Of a DNA stretch of 64,000 bases, positions 45,001 through 57,140 are shown piece after piece (the first letter of the stretch is position 1; every line of letters begins with the position of its first letter). The notes under the pieces are model-generated. The model was given only the letters and a program-made list of their open reading frames with translations, had not been told where the DNA came from and ran no database searches. Source of the DNA: Epiperipatus broadwayi (lineage: Eukaryota > Onychophora > Udeonychophora > Euonychophora > Peripatidae); contig JAQFVV010012404.1 in NCBI GenBank assembly GCA_028023455.1, positions 15,177,000-15,240,999 of the forward strand, in the 5' to 3' direction. The position numbers and the translations under genes are program-made.

Positions 45001-46744
45001 CTGATGATTAAACGAATTACCATGAGTTATATGCAACTGAAAATACATATATTAATAATAATGAAAAGAACTTAAATATCAATACAAATTTAAATTAACA
45101 TATCAATGCTATATAACAAGGATGTGTGTGTTATGAATCGTATCATTTAATTATAAAATTCAATGCCTGTTTTTTTAATTCACAGTTTTTCTATGGAAAA
45201 ATGCTAAAAGAAATAAAAAAATATATACAAAAAAATATGTGTATTTGTCTAAATATCAATTATAATTGGTTTGACTTTCTCTTGTTTTCTCCCTTTATTA
45301 ACAAAAATTAAAAAAACAACATGTTTTCAAAAGTTTCAGCTTCAAATTTGGATGATTTTTGTTAGGATGGCTGAATAGGGCCTTGCTTGCAGGATAAACA
45401 TAACTGAAGTACTAACAGTTAAATATTTAATTTCTGCAAAATAATAATCAGGATAAACATAGTTAACCAAGAGTTATTGGAACTTCATTTCAAGTCATAA
45501 TGTTAATACTTTTCTTCAGCGATATGGACAAACAGTTCTTTATTGCAATTATTCTTTTATATAGATATTTTTGCATTAATGACCTCTAATTTATATAATG
45601 TGGCAGAAAAACAATAAAGAGTATAGTGAATCTCCAGACTACTGAACTTGTTTATTGATGCATTTTGATAATCATATAGACTTTAAATGAATTTTCTTCT
45701 TTTTTAAATAACGAAAAGAAAGCACAATTAACAAACAACATTTTGCTAGGCCATATGGAATCATAAACACATTAAGAGCAGTAATAATAATAATATTTAC
45801 GATCCCTCCTTGCAGTTACTTTATTATATCATCAACCTTCACAGTGTTTTTAAATTATCCAACTCCTCTAGTCACATACTATCCAACTTTCATTGTTAGT
45901 ATCAGATCCATGCACAACCAGATAATAATTTCTTTTTAATTTCTTTTCGAACATTTTAGTGTTCAATTGAAAACATCATATATGAAAAAAAAAATTAGAC
46001 AGATGATTTTAAAAAAAAAAAATTCAATGTGTATATAAAAAAAATAAAGATTACAAATCTATTATCAAAGTTTTATAAATATACCTGGACACACATTTTT
46101 AGTTATCTTTGCCTTTAACAGTATTTATAATGACTATTTAATACAATTCAATTATCCCTTTCTCTTCATTTTTTTTAAATTTACATTGCATTCCTCATAC
46201 AAGTTTAAATAAAATATCAACTTTAAATACATTAAAAATATTAACGAAAACTGAAACATTATATATATATAATCGCAGTGCATATCAAATATTCACACAT
46301 TTATCTAGATGTCCCTATAAAGGATATTCATTTTTTAAATAAAAATAAATAAATAATGTAAGTAATAAACTTTTTTTTTTCTTTACACCTTTTTCTCATT
46401 ATTTTCTATCACTATTTTAAGAGTTGAATTGGCTAATGTTTATAATTTTCTCCCCTCTCACAAAAAGAATATATATATATATATAATTATTAATAACTAA
46501 ATGTTGCATTAACAAGCCATTGCTTTATTACATTCAGACTCGCACAAAAAAAATGAATTTTTTAACCAAGATACTTTCTCATTCCTTTCCCTTTTATTTA
46601 ATTTAGCAATATGCAATAACTATCATATGGATTATAATTAAATTTAAATTGTTTTCTTTTTAACTTCTTTAGGAGATAGTATGAAAATGTTTAATTATAT
46701 AGACAAGGACTAAAATAATGCTAATCACTTTTTGATGCATTGGC
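45001..46744. other. AT-rich gene-free stretch
   Basis: Nothing recognised beyond (AT)n tracts (46260-46270, 46471-46484) and minus-strand AATAAA signals near 46525 and 46590 that could serve the exon-like piece upstream. Confidence 0.4.
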
Positions 46745-46895
46745 CTAAGGCTTCAGGCATTGTATGTTCTCAGCCAATCTGGTTGTATCAATCATATATA
46801 CATTCTCTTTGAAATTCTTGTCTGCCTTATAAGGTCTCTTGTAAAGGTTGAAAACGTTTTTGTACTGATTGCAGGTGTCTAACATGAGATCTAAG
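46745..46895 (-). CDS. Candidate terminal coding exon, unknown gene
   Basis: A 50-codon open stretch on the minus strand ends in TAG: LDLMLDTCNQYKNVFNLYKR, then PYKADKNFKENVYMIDTTRL, then AENIQCLKP. Composition is varied and protein-like, unlike the low-complexity shadows nearby. It is preceded by TTAATTTAG (possible acceptor) and followed 150-200 bp later by AATAAA on the same strand. Whether it belongs to the exon-like piece at 55693-55746 is unknown. It could also be a transposon remnant; the fragment at 47390-48192 lies just upstream. Confidence 0.3.
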
Positions 46896-47389
46896 CTAAA
46901 TTAACTTGCCAATTAAATTTGTAACCAATAATCTATTTAATTAATTCATGGATATATAAATTTTACTTTACCAAATTTGTGACAAATAATAAATTTAAGC
47001 AAATTAACATAAACAAATAAATTGTGCTGATTTATGATAATACAATAGGCATGGAATTTATAGAATTGTATAATCTTTTCCTAATAGCTAAGGTTTGAAA
47101 TACATACATATAAGTTTTGAACACAATGAAGATTATTGATAGCAAGTTGTAACTTCAAATTTCCTCATCACCAGATATTTATAAATAAATCAAAAATATT
47201 ACACAACTTACCAAAATTTTGAATAACATAATGAACTTCTAATCTGTTTAAAAATACAGACTACTGATACCAAAAAAAATATTATTACAGACAATTGATC
47301 TTAATTCTCCACTTCGTCAGTATCTGAATATCATATTTTCATTATCCGTAGTTCTACAACTATTTACTACATATCTTTAACCTACCTTA
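46896..47389. other. AT-rich spacer
   Basis: No feature was recognised. Confidence 0.35.
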
Positions 47390-48192
47390 GTTCCTAATAT
47401 TTGCTTTTTAAGGACAAACTCTATAGACTTCAGCATTTTCTCATAATTCTCATGAAAATTTTTTAGCCTATCCTCCCAAATTTTAGCCTTATGGTAGGGA
47501 GAATTTTTGACTTACAGTGTTATCCTGATAAAATCTTTGTTTTACAATACTATCATGAATCATAAAATTTTTAACTTAAAGACATCACCCTTATTATCTA
47601 AAAATTTTATAATGAATACAGTCTTTTCTTCACCAACTTCAGGGGAATTATTGAGTTCAAAATAATTATTTTTATTATCTTCTGGCCTTAGATAATCTAT
47701 GTTATCTTGTACTGAACTATAGTTAATCATAAAATTTTTATGTTTAGCATTATCAATTTTTATGTCTTATTTTTCTATTTCATCATCATCTTTGGATTCT
47801 TTACATTCAACACTACTATTCATTAGTGCTTGGGTTCTAGTTCAGGACTCCTCTATAATTTTGTCTAATTCACTCATCAATGCATGAGTTTTCTCTTTAT
47901 CTTCTGCTCTGAATATAATAACTTCAGCTTGAAGTTCTTTCAATTTCTTAGAAATAGCACCAATTCCTATTTTCAATCCCCCAAAATTAGCATCTATCTT
48001 AGCAAGAAGAGCCTCAAAATTTCCTAAATCATCATTGAACTTAGCAAACTAGTCATCCACCTTTTCAAAGTTGGCATCCATCTTAAGATTTAAATCCTTC
48101 AGATTTGCATCCATCTTTGTAGATTTCACATCTATCTTTGCATTTATCTTCTTAAGCATATCCAACCAACTAATGCTAGACCTGCCTGACAT
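47390..48192 (-). pseudogene. Gag-like coiled-coil coding remnant
   Basis: From an ATG at 48192 the minus strand reads MSGRSSISWLDMLKKINAKI, then a heptad-like series of K-D-A-N units (KMDANLKDLNLKMDANFEKV), a TAG, then FAKFNDDLGNFEALLAKIDA and KKLKELQAEVIIF. Later pieces include PYHKAKIWEDRLKNFHENYE down to about 47390. At least four stops or shifts. A predicted coiled coil followed by polar acidic sequence resembles gag-like first ORFs of retroelements, but no RT, protease or integrase was found nearby, so the class is open. Confidence 0.5.
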
Positions 48193-48714
48193 ATTGTTAT
48201 TAGTAAGTCATAATACATAAAAACTTAAATAATTAAATATATATATAGCTTAAACTTAGATACTTCAAATTCTACTTACATATAGCGATCTGAAATTTCT
48301 TATCTTTTGCTGTCATCTTAAAACAAATTTCCCACAAAAATATATATGCACTGAAAAAAAAAATAAACAACTTCATTCTTATTTATTTTTATTTATCCCT
48401 GGAAATTAGATTCTTTTTTTCTAGAATTTTATATCTATTATAAGTTTTTATTTGCGAACTTTTATTTTTAATGTCTAATTTTTAAAATAAATAATGTAAC
48501 GGTGTGTGTGCCTGTTATACTATACTGTATATTATTGAAAGCATTTCCAAAATATCATGCATATAAAAATATGCCAATTCCCATAAAATTGACACATGAC
48601 TACATAAATGAGTTACCAGGTCATGATAAATGAGTTACCAGGTCATGATAGATAACAGATAAACTTATAATTATAGAACTATATTTATTGAGTTTGTCAC
48701 ATGTAGATACCATA
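48193..48714. other. AT-rich spacer
   Basis: A short direct duplication (atgagttaccaggtcatgat) at about 48608-48650. Nothing else was recognised. Confidence 0.4.
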
Positions 48715-50560
48715 ATTGTAATGGTATAAATGGGAGAGTTCATTAATTTAAATGTCCCATGAATGGAAGTACCAAAATTGTAATGGTAAATAAATGAGGA
48801 ATAGACTAGCTCATATCTATTATAGTACAGGAACTGGATAAACTAAAATTTTAATGATAAAAAATGAGATGAGTTCCAGCTTAATGCTTCTAAGTTGTAA
48901 ATTTTTTACTTCCTAAGCTAAGTATTAGAAATATTTAATGAGAGTCAAATTGCTTGCTAAATATAATTCAGACAACAAAGGGGTATTTTATTGAATCTAG
49001 ATTATATTTGAATAACAAAAGAAATATAATTTATATTAATATCTTAATTTTTTTAATACTCACTAATATAATTGTTCATTAAAATTCAAGCAAGTATTAA
49101 AATAGTATTTCAATACTCTCACGGAAAAGGGAATAAATTGATAAAAATTAAGCATTATAACTTGACCCATGAATATAGATAGATAAGTGAAGTAATTTTC
49201 AAAGAAATAAAACAAAGTCAGTCTTTAGAAAAATAATTAGTTCATATTTTATTCATATATATATATACACCTGGGTCTTTTTTTACATGGACTTATTTAA
49301 CACGATTTTGAAGTTACACAATTCGTGTTTCACTGGAAGTCGATTTCCGATAATGCGCTATTACTTTAAATAATAAATTTTGCGCACTTACGTTATATTG
49401 AAAGTAATAGGACATTATTGGAATTCGACTTTCATCTTAGTAATTTCAATATTTTCACTGCTTTATAATAGTAAGATTTTATGCAATAATGAAATTAAAA
49501 TCATGATTTCCACATTTTATGTATACACATATTAATTTTTACAAGATTATAATGTAAATTTGTTCAAACATTGTGCATGTTAATTTTGCATTTTAAATCA
49601 CATTCTGTTTTTGCTTTTTAAAAAAGAACGTAATCAATTTTTATTTTTTTATTAATGACACTAATCATTAACGTGCTTTTAAATTCCAATGAGAGCTAAA
49701 TGGTTGTATGTCTGGATATTGCGAGCTTTGTAAACAATTAATAAAATCATCGTCTCAAAGATTACTTACGTTGTCACCAGAAAATCATAATAATTAAAAC
49801 GTGTATAAAAAATGTAAATTACTGTACTGTAAATTATGCATACAAATATATTATTTTGAATAAAATTAAATATTATAGTTAAAAAAAGTTTGTCTTGTAT
49901 CAATTTTTTTCAAATTTGAAATTTTTTATTAGTCATATTTTATTTCCTTATTTTTTTTTTTTTTTTGCATGAATTTTAAAGTAATTTTACGTTGGTGCTT
50001 TGCTTTTATGCGAATTTTGAAAAATCACAGACCGCATCCCCCCCTTTTCAATGTAAGTTACGTCTATTTTTGTGCTATTATTTTTGCGCGTGTTTTCTGA
50101 GAAACCTATCTATCACGTAAAACGAGACCCAGATGTATATATATATAAGAATCACATTAAAGCAATAACAACAGCCATTTTATCATCAAAGGTCTGTAGT
50201 TAATTTATGGAAATTATAGTTGAATAACATATGTTATTATATGTTTATATATAACATATATATCTTTTTATAACTAAAGATCATCTTAGTTATACTACTA
50301 AATAATGCATAATATTGTAGCTTAGTAAAGATTAAATAATTCAAAGTTATTAGGTTTTCATTCTTTGGTGACTAATCACTATAATCTTCAGTTCAGTAAA
50401 AAAAAAAAAAAATCTAAGATATACATATTCTCCTTAATTGACATTTTTCTTTTTTTAAAAAAAATAACTACACATCAAGGACATCTCTTTTATTCAGTGA
50501 CATATGCTTCAAATCTGACAAGAGCATTACTATATATTGTAAATGAATGGAGGTTGAATG
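48715..50560. repeat. Interspersed repeat R3, second copy (interrupted)
   Basis: Collinear with 37640-38475 plus 44764-44815. The break at 49265/50138 corresponds to about 38110-38125 in the other copy, where an uninterrupted tttatttatgaatatataaa is found. The inserted DNA is the MITE-like element below. Confidence 0.8.
49266..50137. mobile_element. MITE-like DNA transposon nested in R3
   Basis: About 870 bp with imperfect ~23-bp terminal inverted repeats: left ACACCTGGGTCTTTTTTTAC, right (reverse complement) ACATCTGGGTCTCGTTTTAC. It is flanked by (TA)n, so the duplication may be TA but cannot be measured. Inside, 49339-49371 and about 49400-49434 form a second inverted pair (ggaagtcgatttccgataat and its diverged complement). 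No transposase ORF. Its base composition and CG content exceed the flanks. The superfamily is unresolved. Confidence 0.75.
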
Positions 50561-52299
50561 AAATAAATGACTAATGAATAAAGATATGGAAGATTGAAGA
50601 AAAGCACTTCATAATTAACTATCATAAATTAATGATAAATAAGCTTAAAGAATGGGGAGATGAAAATGAGAATTATTAAGATAATGAGTGATTAATTTTA
50701 TAATGAAATTAAATCAATAAAGGAGGAATAGATTATAATGATCAAATAAAATCAAATAGTGACAGAAATAAAATGAAATATAGACAAGAATTAATTATTA
50801 TGCTAATGATGTTGATAATGAATATGATTATGAAGTATTAATTTGATGTTGTAAAAGCATTGGATTCTAAATTTAAATATAAAAATAAATTTACTAAATA
50901 TGTATCTAACGTATTTTTCTAATGATAATAAAGATAAAACTCTTTTTTATTAAAACTTAACAGACTTGTAATGGTAGTGTAAATCTACCAATTGTATTAA
51001 TAGTCAGACAATCTAAAAGAAAATGCTAAGTAATATTTTGATCATAATCATAACAATAGGATTAAAACAATACTAGTCTCATCCAAGAATGGTTTAACTT
51101 TGACATCCTTGACAATCATGACCAAGTTGAATGAATGACTATATCCTATAAATTACTAAAATATTATACTGTACTTTTAAAATCAATTTTTTCTAAGCTA
51201 TCACTTTAAAAATAGTTTTCATGCAGGCTACCAACAATTTTTATAATCAGTCATCAGTGTGATATTATGCACTTTAAAATATAAATGTTAATAAAATTTT
51301 ATTAATAAGATACTGAATAATATTAAAAAAATTAATTCTGTTAAAAAGTGATGATGATTTCGATGATGGCAATAATATTGATAGTATCTGGCAATAAAAA
51401 TAAGGTGACCAATAACTTATTAAATTTTAAAACAAAGTTATTTATAGTTAATATTTACACACATACACACAGACAAAAAATCCTTTATTAAATTTATAAA
51501 AAAAAATTATATACAAAAAAAAATCCTTATTATAATGAAAGATCTACTTAGATATGATTAAAATCATAATACATCATTGTATTTAACATATTTAGTATTT
51601 ATATGTACTATCCCATTCTACACTTTACTGTCTTATTACAATTTACTAGTTTAATATCTATCATGTATATGTTTGTTATATTTTTTACCAAAATAAAATA
51701 CGAATGTGATGATCATGAGGTTACAATTTAATTAATGGTAAGCTGACATTTAATACAAGGCACAATTCATATGATGATTATTTTAAATACATTAATGTTT
51801 ATGTCTATTTCATCATGTTTGAAAGATTAAGAAACTTCCTAATTTTACCAACATTGGAGATTAGACAGGTAATGTTTTTTTACTTTATCTAAAATTATCA
51901 TGGCAGCATTTTAAATCTATAATTTGTTACTCAATATCTTACAATGAAACTTTTATGTAATATGATTGAGAATTTTAATCTTAGATTAACTAAGAACAGT
52001 AAACACTAAGTATAGCATGTACATCAATAATAGACTAGCAAAATAATATATAGTATTATAAATTGATACTTAATATTAACGCTATCATATTCAATATATT
52101 CATCTATTTAATGCTGACACAATTCTGATCTATATCATGTTTTATTCAGGATAGTTTTATCGCGACAACCTGTTAAACCATTATGATGAGATGAAGTTTG
52201 ATGCCACATGCAATATATCCAAAACACAGTAGTGGTGAGCCAAGGCAGATAAGTAAGTAACCTAGAACATGGTCATTCTATTGACTACAGATGATCTGA
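50561..52299. other. AT-rich gene-free stretch
   Basis: A slightly richer island at 52140-52350 has no recognisable product. Otherwise stop-dense. Confidence 0.35.
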
Positions 52300-52470
52300 T
52301 AGTGCCAATATTTGGAACATTCATAAGAATGTAGAGAAGGGGCAGTTAATTCTTTATTTGAAAATCTAAAACCCAAGAAATAAATCCTTTATGTTGCTTT
52401 TGCAAATTAAAAAATAAATCATAGATATAATAAAATATCTTTATCTAACAAGAAAATGATATATAACAAT
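52300..52470 (+). pseudogene. Inverted scrap of the PLE reading frame
   Basis: aatcatagatataataaaat and following bases at 52408-52460 repeat, on the + strand, the minus-strand PLE coding sequence near 53550-53610 (same words through tatctttatctaaca and aaaatgatatata). The open frame is lost. This indicates an inverted second PLE fragment next to the main one. Confidence 0.55.
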
Positions 52471-52887
52471 AGTTGTAATATAGTAATATAATCATAACAC
52501 ATAAAAATAACATATGAAAGCTCTTTTTGGCAAATTTAAAATTTTTGCCCTTTTCAATATATCTTAATTACAAAAATAATCTATATTGCATACATAGTGA
52601 CATCTACCAGCTCTATATAAAATTAACACAAGCCTATAATTACATGTAAATATCTTTATAACAACACATATTATACAACCCTCCATTCATTTTTCATTAT
52701 CCAATTATTAGTTAAATTAATTGATGTTTTATAATTGTTCATACAATTATTTCTGTTATAATTAATGTAATTGGTTTCATATATCTTCCTTCTATTAATT
52801 TTTTTAATATAATTTAATGGACTTATATTCTTAACACAATCTATTCTATATCCACATTTTAAGTAGTGAACTTATAATGCAGATCTG

Positions 52888-53685
52888 TCATTCTCTTCTA
52901 TTAATAGCATTATTATGTTTTTTAGCCCTTTCTTCTAATTGTTTTGCTGTATGTTCATAATAAACCATACTGCAAACCCCACAAGTAATTTTATATACTA
53001 TACCCTTTTTATATTTTATATCATCTTTTATTTTATAATTCCCCACTAATATATCAAAAGTTTTGCTGTTTGACCATCCTATTTTAATATTTTTATCTAT
53101 ATAATTTTTATTTTTTAATAATGTATTATAAATTTTAGGAACATATGAAAGTTTTACCCATTTTATATTTTCTGGTTCACTATTTTTACCCAAATTATTT
53201 TGTTTATAATTAAAGAATATATTTCTAATGCTTCTAGGGTTATATCCATAACTAGTATATAACTTTATAAATTTCTCTTTTTGCAAAGTAGCTATCTTCC
53301 TATCTGTGTTATATTTATCATTTTTGTTTTTAAAATTTTTAATAACTGCCATTTTTTGTATCCATGCTTGTTGTGAATCCATAGAAATTATTTTCCTTAA
53401 TTTATCTTCTTTAATGAAGTGTTTTAATGTAATTATATTATTATCATCTATCTCTATATCTAAATACTTTATTTTAACATCAATTTCTATAATTGTAAAT
53501 TTTATATTATCCATATTATTATTAAGTTCATTATATGTTTTCTTTATAGCTTTTTTATATATCATTTTGTTGTTAGATAAAGATATTTTATTATATCTAT
53601 GATTTATTTGAAAATATACAAAATTATTGGCAAAACAATATAAGCCTTGATGAGCTCCAAGTCCTTGGGCATCTACATGATTCAC
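52888..53685 (-). pseudogene. Penelope-like element C-terminal half with GIY-YIG endonuclease
   Basis: 265 open codons. Residues 1-70 correspond to the end of the RT palm and thumb (FVYFQINHRY...FTIIEIDVKIKYLDIEI, the usual LDIxI block after the catalytic box; the YxDD itself is degraded or absent). Residues 75-190 are the linker (SQQAWIQKMAVIKNF, YGYNPRSIRNIFF). Residues 225-265 are the start of a GIY-YIG nuclease (GIVYKITCGVCSMVYYEHTA, KQLEERAKKHN) with the conserved Cys pair. PLEs insert by EN-primed reverse transcription. The N-terminal RT is missing and the frame ends early, so it is a dead fragment. A hammerhead repeat lies 300 bp upstream on the same strand. Confidence 0.75.
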
Positions 53686-53879
53686 CCTTGATAATGACTT
53701 AACACTTCCTCATAGGGTCAAGTAAATTACACTCTAATGTGAGATAACCTGGATATAAAACTAATAATAAGCATGACAACATATCATGTACAAATCAGCC
53801 GACATGGCAACAATCAAAACCCTAAAATAAACATAGTTTACATTACAAGTGTAAATATCAAACACATGAAACTTATTAT
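53686..53879. other. Spacer between PLE frame and family A repeat
   Basis: A truncated junction; no coding continuation was recognised. Confidence 0.35.
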
Positions 53880-54130
53880 AGATTAATAACTATATAGAGT
53901 GTATGAGCACAGACTTTCCCATGACCCACCGCTCATCACTCTATCTCATATTACTGACACACTTGAACACATATATGTCGAAAAGATAAATAATCACCAA
54001 TATATGTATTACATGCTAAACCAGCAATCATCAGATGGTCCAGGTTATCATCTCTACACATATATGCAATAAGTGCTCAGATCATGTGAAAGTCTGTGCT
54101 CATATACCCTATGTATTACATATATTGAAA
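53880..54130. repeat. Family A repeat, diverged, partly palindromic; possible PLE terminal repeat
   Basis: On the minus strand it matches the family A arms at 34236-34500 (stem II word TGCTGGTTTAGCA, TTGGTGATTATT, a decayed B-box region). About 54070-54120 on the + strand repeats the outer part (gtgaaagtctgtgctcatat) in inverted orientation, giving a head-to-head arrangement as at 33889. Position upstream of the PLE frame and on its strand fits a PLE terminal repeat. Confidence 0.6.
53991..54050 (-). ncRNA. Hammerhead ribozyme-like motif, family A (GAAA lost)
   Basis: CUGAUGA is intact. Stem II GCU-GGUUU-AGC is shortened by a U-U mismatch, GUAA replaces GAAA, and stem III (A-U, U-A, A-U; loop CA) and AUA cleavage triplet are in consensus form, followed by UUGGUGAUUA. 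Inner stem I pairs ACCA/UGGU. The GAAA change should abolish activity. Confidence 0.55.
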
Positions 54131-55692
54131 CAAATATATAATAAGTTTGTATTCCAGTTAATATATAGATTAATAAGTAGAAAATATAATAGACATTATT
54201 GACTCAAAAGTAATTTATAATGATTAATCAATAATATACCAGTTACATAACGCAATATATCATAAATACTTGATATGCCCAAATTCAATAAACATTAAAA
54301 TTTTGCCTTTCCATGATCATTGACAACTACAGTTTTACCATTTAAACAAAAAATAAAATAAAATGACATAATAAAGTTTATAAATAACTTTAACTATTTA
54401 CCATTCTTGTGATCAGATTTAACTTAATTATATATTCTTAAATACCCATTACTTTGGATTCTTTATTTTATTACAAGTCGACTGCTTAGCAACTATTAAC
54501 ACTAAATACACACAAGATTATAATAAAATAAATATTAATAATAAAAAAATATTAACTAAGATTTCTTCACATGTCTTCAGTAAAGAAAAGGAAATGCAAA
54601 TTTCACACTTTTATCTGCAGAATTATTCTTGAGATCTTTATATTTTTTTTTTTGCTTTAAAATTAATACCATAAACACTTTAATGATTCTTATCACTTTT
54701 TTCCTCTCCCTAAATATCGAAATTAAATTATTTCTTCCTTCCTGTGGATACACCGATTGAATCATAGAAAATTGTCAATATCCATTTTTTATATCAGATA
54801 TTTGACTCACATTGAAAACTATCTTCGAAATAATTATCAATATATTTTGTACATTTATCATAAATATTTGAAGTAATTATTTTGAATATATTTTAGTAAA
54901 ATCAAAGATCTTAAAATGCTCCAAATATATAGTGATTAATCAAATATTAATAATTGTAGAGGAATTGTTAATACCACTTACACTATTTATGATTCTCTTT
55001 TTAAAAAAAAATTAGAAGAAAATATAAACATTGAAGATTAATGCTGGTTTTCAAGTACTATTGCTGTACATTGTTATATAATTCTGGGTTGCAATTTAAC
55101 TATTCTGTAAATAGTATTTTGTATTTATTCTTTTATAACATTAGTACTATAATGAATTACCAATCTTGAATTAAAGTGAACTTAATATTGACGGATAATG
55201 TTATTTTTATTTAAGAGCTGCTACAATTTCCCTACAATTAAGTAAAATTCATATCCAGTTTTCATGAAAATTCAGATAATTTATAACTTTTCATATTAAT
55301 AATTTAGATAAAAGTAATTTCCAATAAGCTAACATTAATAGTATATTTTTTCGTTATGAATGGAACTTAGACTTACTTGAGTCAGTATTACTAATTTAAA
55401 AATAATGAATAATTTTATTTATTTCCTTTGCATTAAGTAGAAGTCAATAATAGATGTATTTAATTTTAAATAGCATTCATTTTAATAAAGTTGTTCTTAT
55501 AAGTTTACATGAATTATTTTAGTAATTAAAATTATATAAATATTTAAGTCCTCAAATAATTTTCTCTTAGTATGAAAAGTTTCAAAATTTATTTCTATGT
55601 TAACTTCAAAATTATGATGCCAACAATGATTATTTATTTTAGTTTTTATAATTAGCATAATTATAAGATAATTTAGAAAAATTAATGCTTAC
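54131..55692. other. AT-rich gene-free stretch
   Basis: No coding signal was recognised. The 62-codon minus frame 54577-54765 is lysine-rich with no motif. Confidence 0.35.
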
Positions 55693-55746
55693 AAAGTTCT
55701 TGAACTGCTTCTGGTGGTACTTAATCTTGGTAGCCATTTTTGATTT
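55693..55746 (-). CDS. Candidate coding exon starting MATKIKYHQKQFKNF
   Basis: On the minus strand a TGTTGCAG (possible acceptor) is followed by AAATCAAAAATGGCTACC, a good initiation context, and 15 codons with G/C-ending third positions unlike the surrounding DNA. Then comes TTTGTAAGC, a strong donor. It could be a first coding exon or a 54-bp internal exon. No homologue was recognised and no partner exon is proven; 46745-46895 is on the same strand 9 kb downstream. Confidence 0.35.
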
Positions 55747-56885
55747 CTGCAACATTGACCTTATTTGTGAATTTAAGCTTTTAAACTATCAGTTTGTGGT
55801 CTTAATATGTCTTTTTGTGGATGATGGTAGTTGGGCTTTCATTCCATGCTTTATGAAGTAACTGCAATAAATGTTTTATACATTTTTTATAGAAAATAAT
55901 AACTTTTAAATAAATGTAAACACTTTTAAATGACAGATAGGTTCTCTTGATAGTCAGAAATAGTCTTCTTGTTAACTTGAATTAATCCCCTGATTTAAAT
56001 TAATTCCTCTCTCTAAGTTTTTCAGGCTAATTTATAGACTTTTTAACTGAGGACTGATTGCAAATCAATAAGCCAATCAGATTTTTTAATCATCATTAGA
56101 GATATTTGCTAAAATAGCAAATCTCCTTTTTTTGACCTTGAGCATAATTAATTGAAATCTTATTGAAACAGTAAGATTTGTATTCGAATCTTAAGTTTCA
56201 TCTTTTTCTATCGTCTCTCACTCACCGGTCTATCCTACCCAAATTTAAACTTTTTGGTATCGAATTGGGTGTGTAGCAATATTAAAAATGTATAGATATA
56301 TGTAGAATTAACCATAATCATGCACACATTTCGATCTCAAATTTAAGGTAATAAATAAAGATAAATAATATAATTTAGATTTCATCTTTTAGTTATATAA
56401 AAATATATAATTTTAATCATTTATTTTGAATTGTAAAATTCATTAGTTATTGCTTTGTTTAAATTTCATTTAGTAATAATTTTAGAAATATATTGTAATA
56501 TTTAATTAAAAGTAAAAATAATTGTATGTTCCCTTTTTGTCTTTGAAATTTTAAAAGCATCAGTCGGTGAGAGATAATAGATTAATTAAAAAGAAAAATT
56601 CCCTAAAATGTAATTATAAAAATTAAATGTAAAATCTAAACGAAAACAATAGAACGGCAGCTTTCTCAATAATTAAAATTAACAAAAATGCATTGATTAT
56701 CCTCAGGGCAGATTAAGTGGAATCCAAAAATAAACTATGACAAAAATGTGAAAGATAAGATATAAGAAAAGAGGTCATTTTGAGACTTGCTAGAAACTTT
56801 CACTTTAACTTTAGCTGTGCTCTCAATCAGTTGAGAGTCTCCAAGATATTAAATTAATTTTACCTGCCACGGTATGATCGAGTAA
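55747..56885. other. AT-rich gene-free stretch
   Basis: Nothing recognised. Confidence 0.35.
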
Positions 56886-57140
56886 AAGCACCCAGACTAT
56901 TCTCCGCCCGGAGATGGCCTATCAGATGCCAAACCTTCCATTGCCCTTCATAAATTCAACCATGAAGATCTGCTGCCTAAAATAATGAGAAAGCTGCTGC
57001 TGCTGTGAAATTAAATGAACCACCTAAATACAGGAAAGAACTGCTAATCATGAACAATTTGCTACTGACCAATGGAATCGAAAAACTTCTCATAAAACAG
57101 GTACCTGTGTCCAAATTCTCTGGAGTACTCTACTAATATC
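56886..57140 (+). pseudogene. Unidentified coding remnant with one frameshift
   Basis: Higher GC than its surroundings. One frame reads KHPDYSPPGDGLSDAKPSIA, then LHKFNHEDLLPKIM. After a shift of one base near 56990 it continues KAAAAVKLNEPPKYRKELLI, then MNNLLLTNGIEKLLIKQVPV, and SKFSGVLY to a TAA. Composition and continuity across the shift suggest a former protein-coding exon or processed copy. I do not recognise the family, and no poly(A) tail or splice site is evident. Confidence 0.4.

Noticed and set aside
47300-47325. CTGACGAAG word on the minus strand, hammerhead-like
   Set aside because: No GAAA or paired stem II follows at the required distance.
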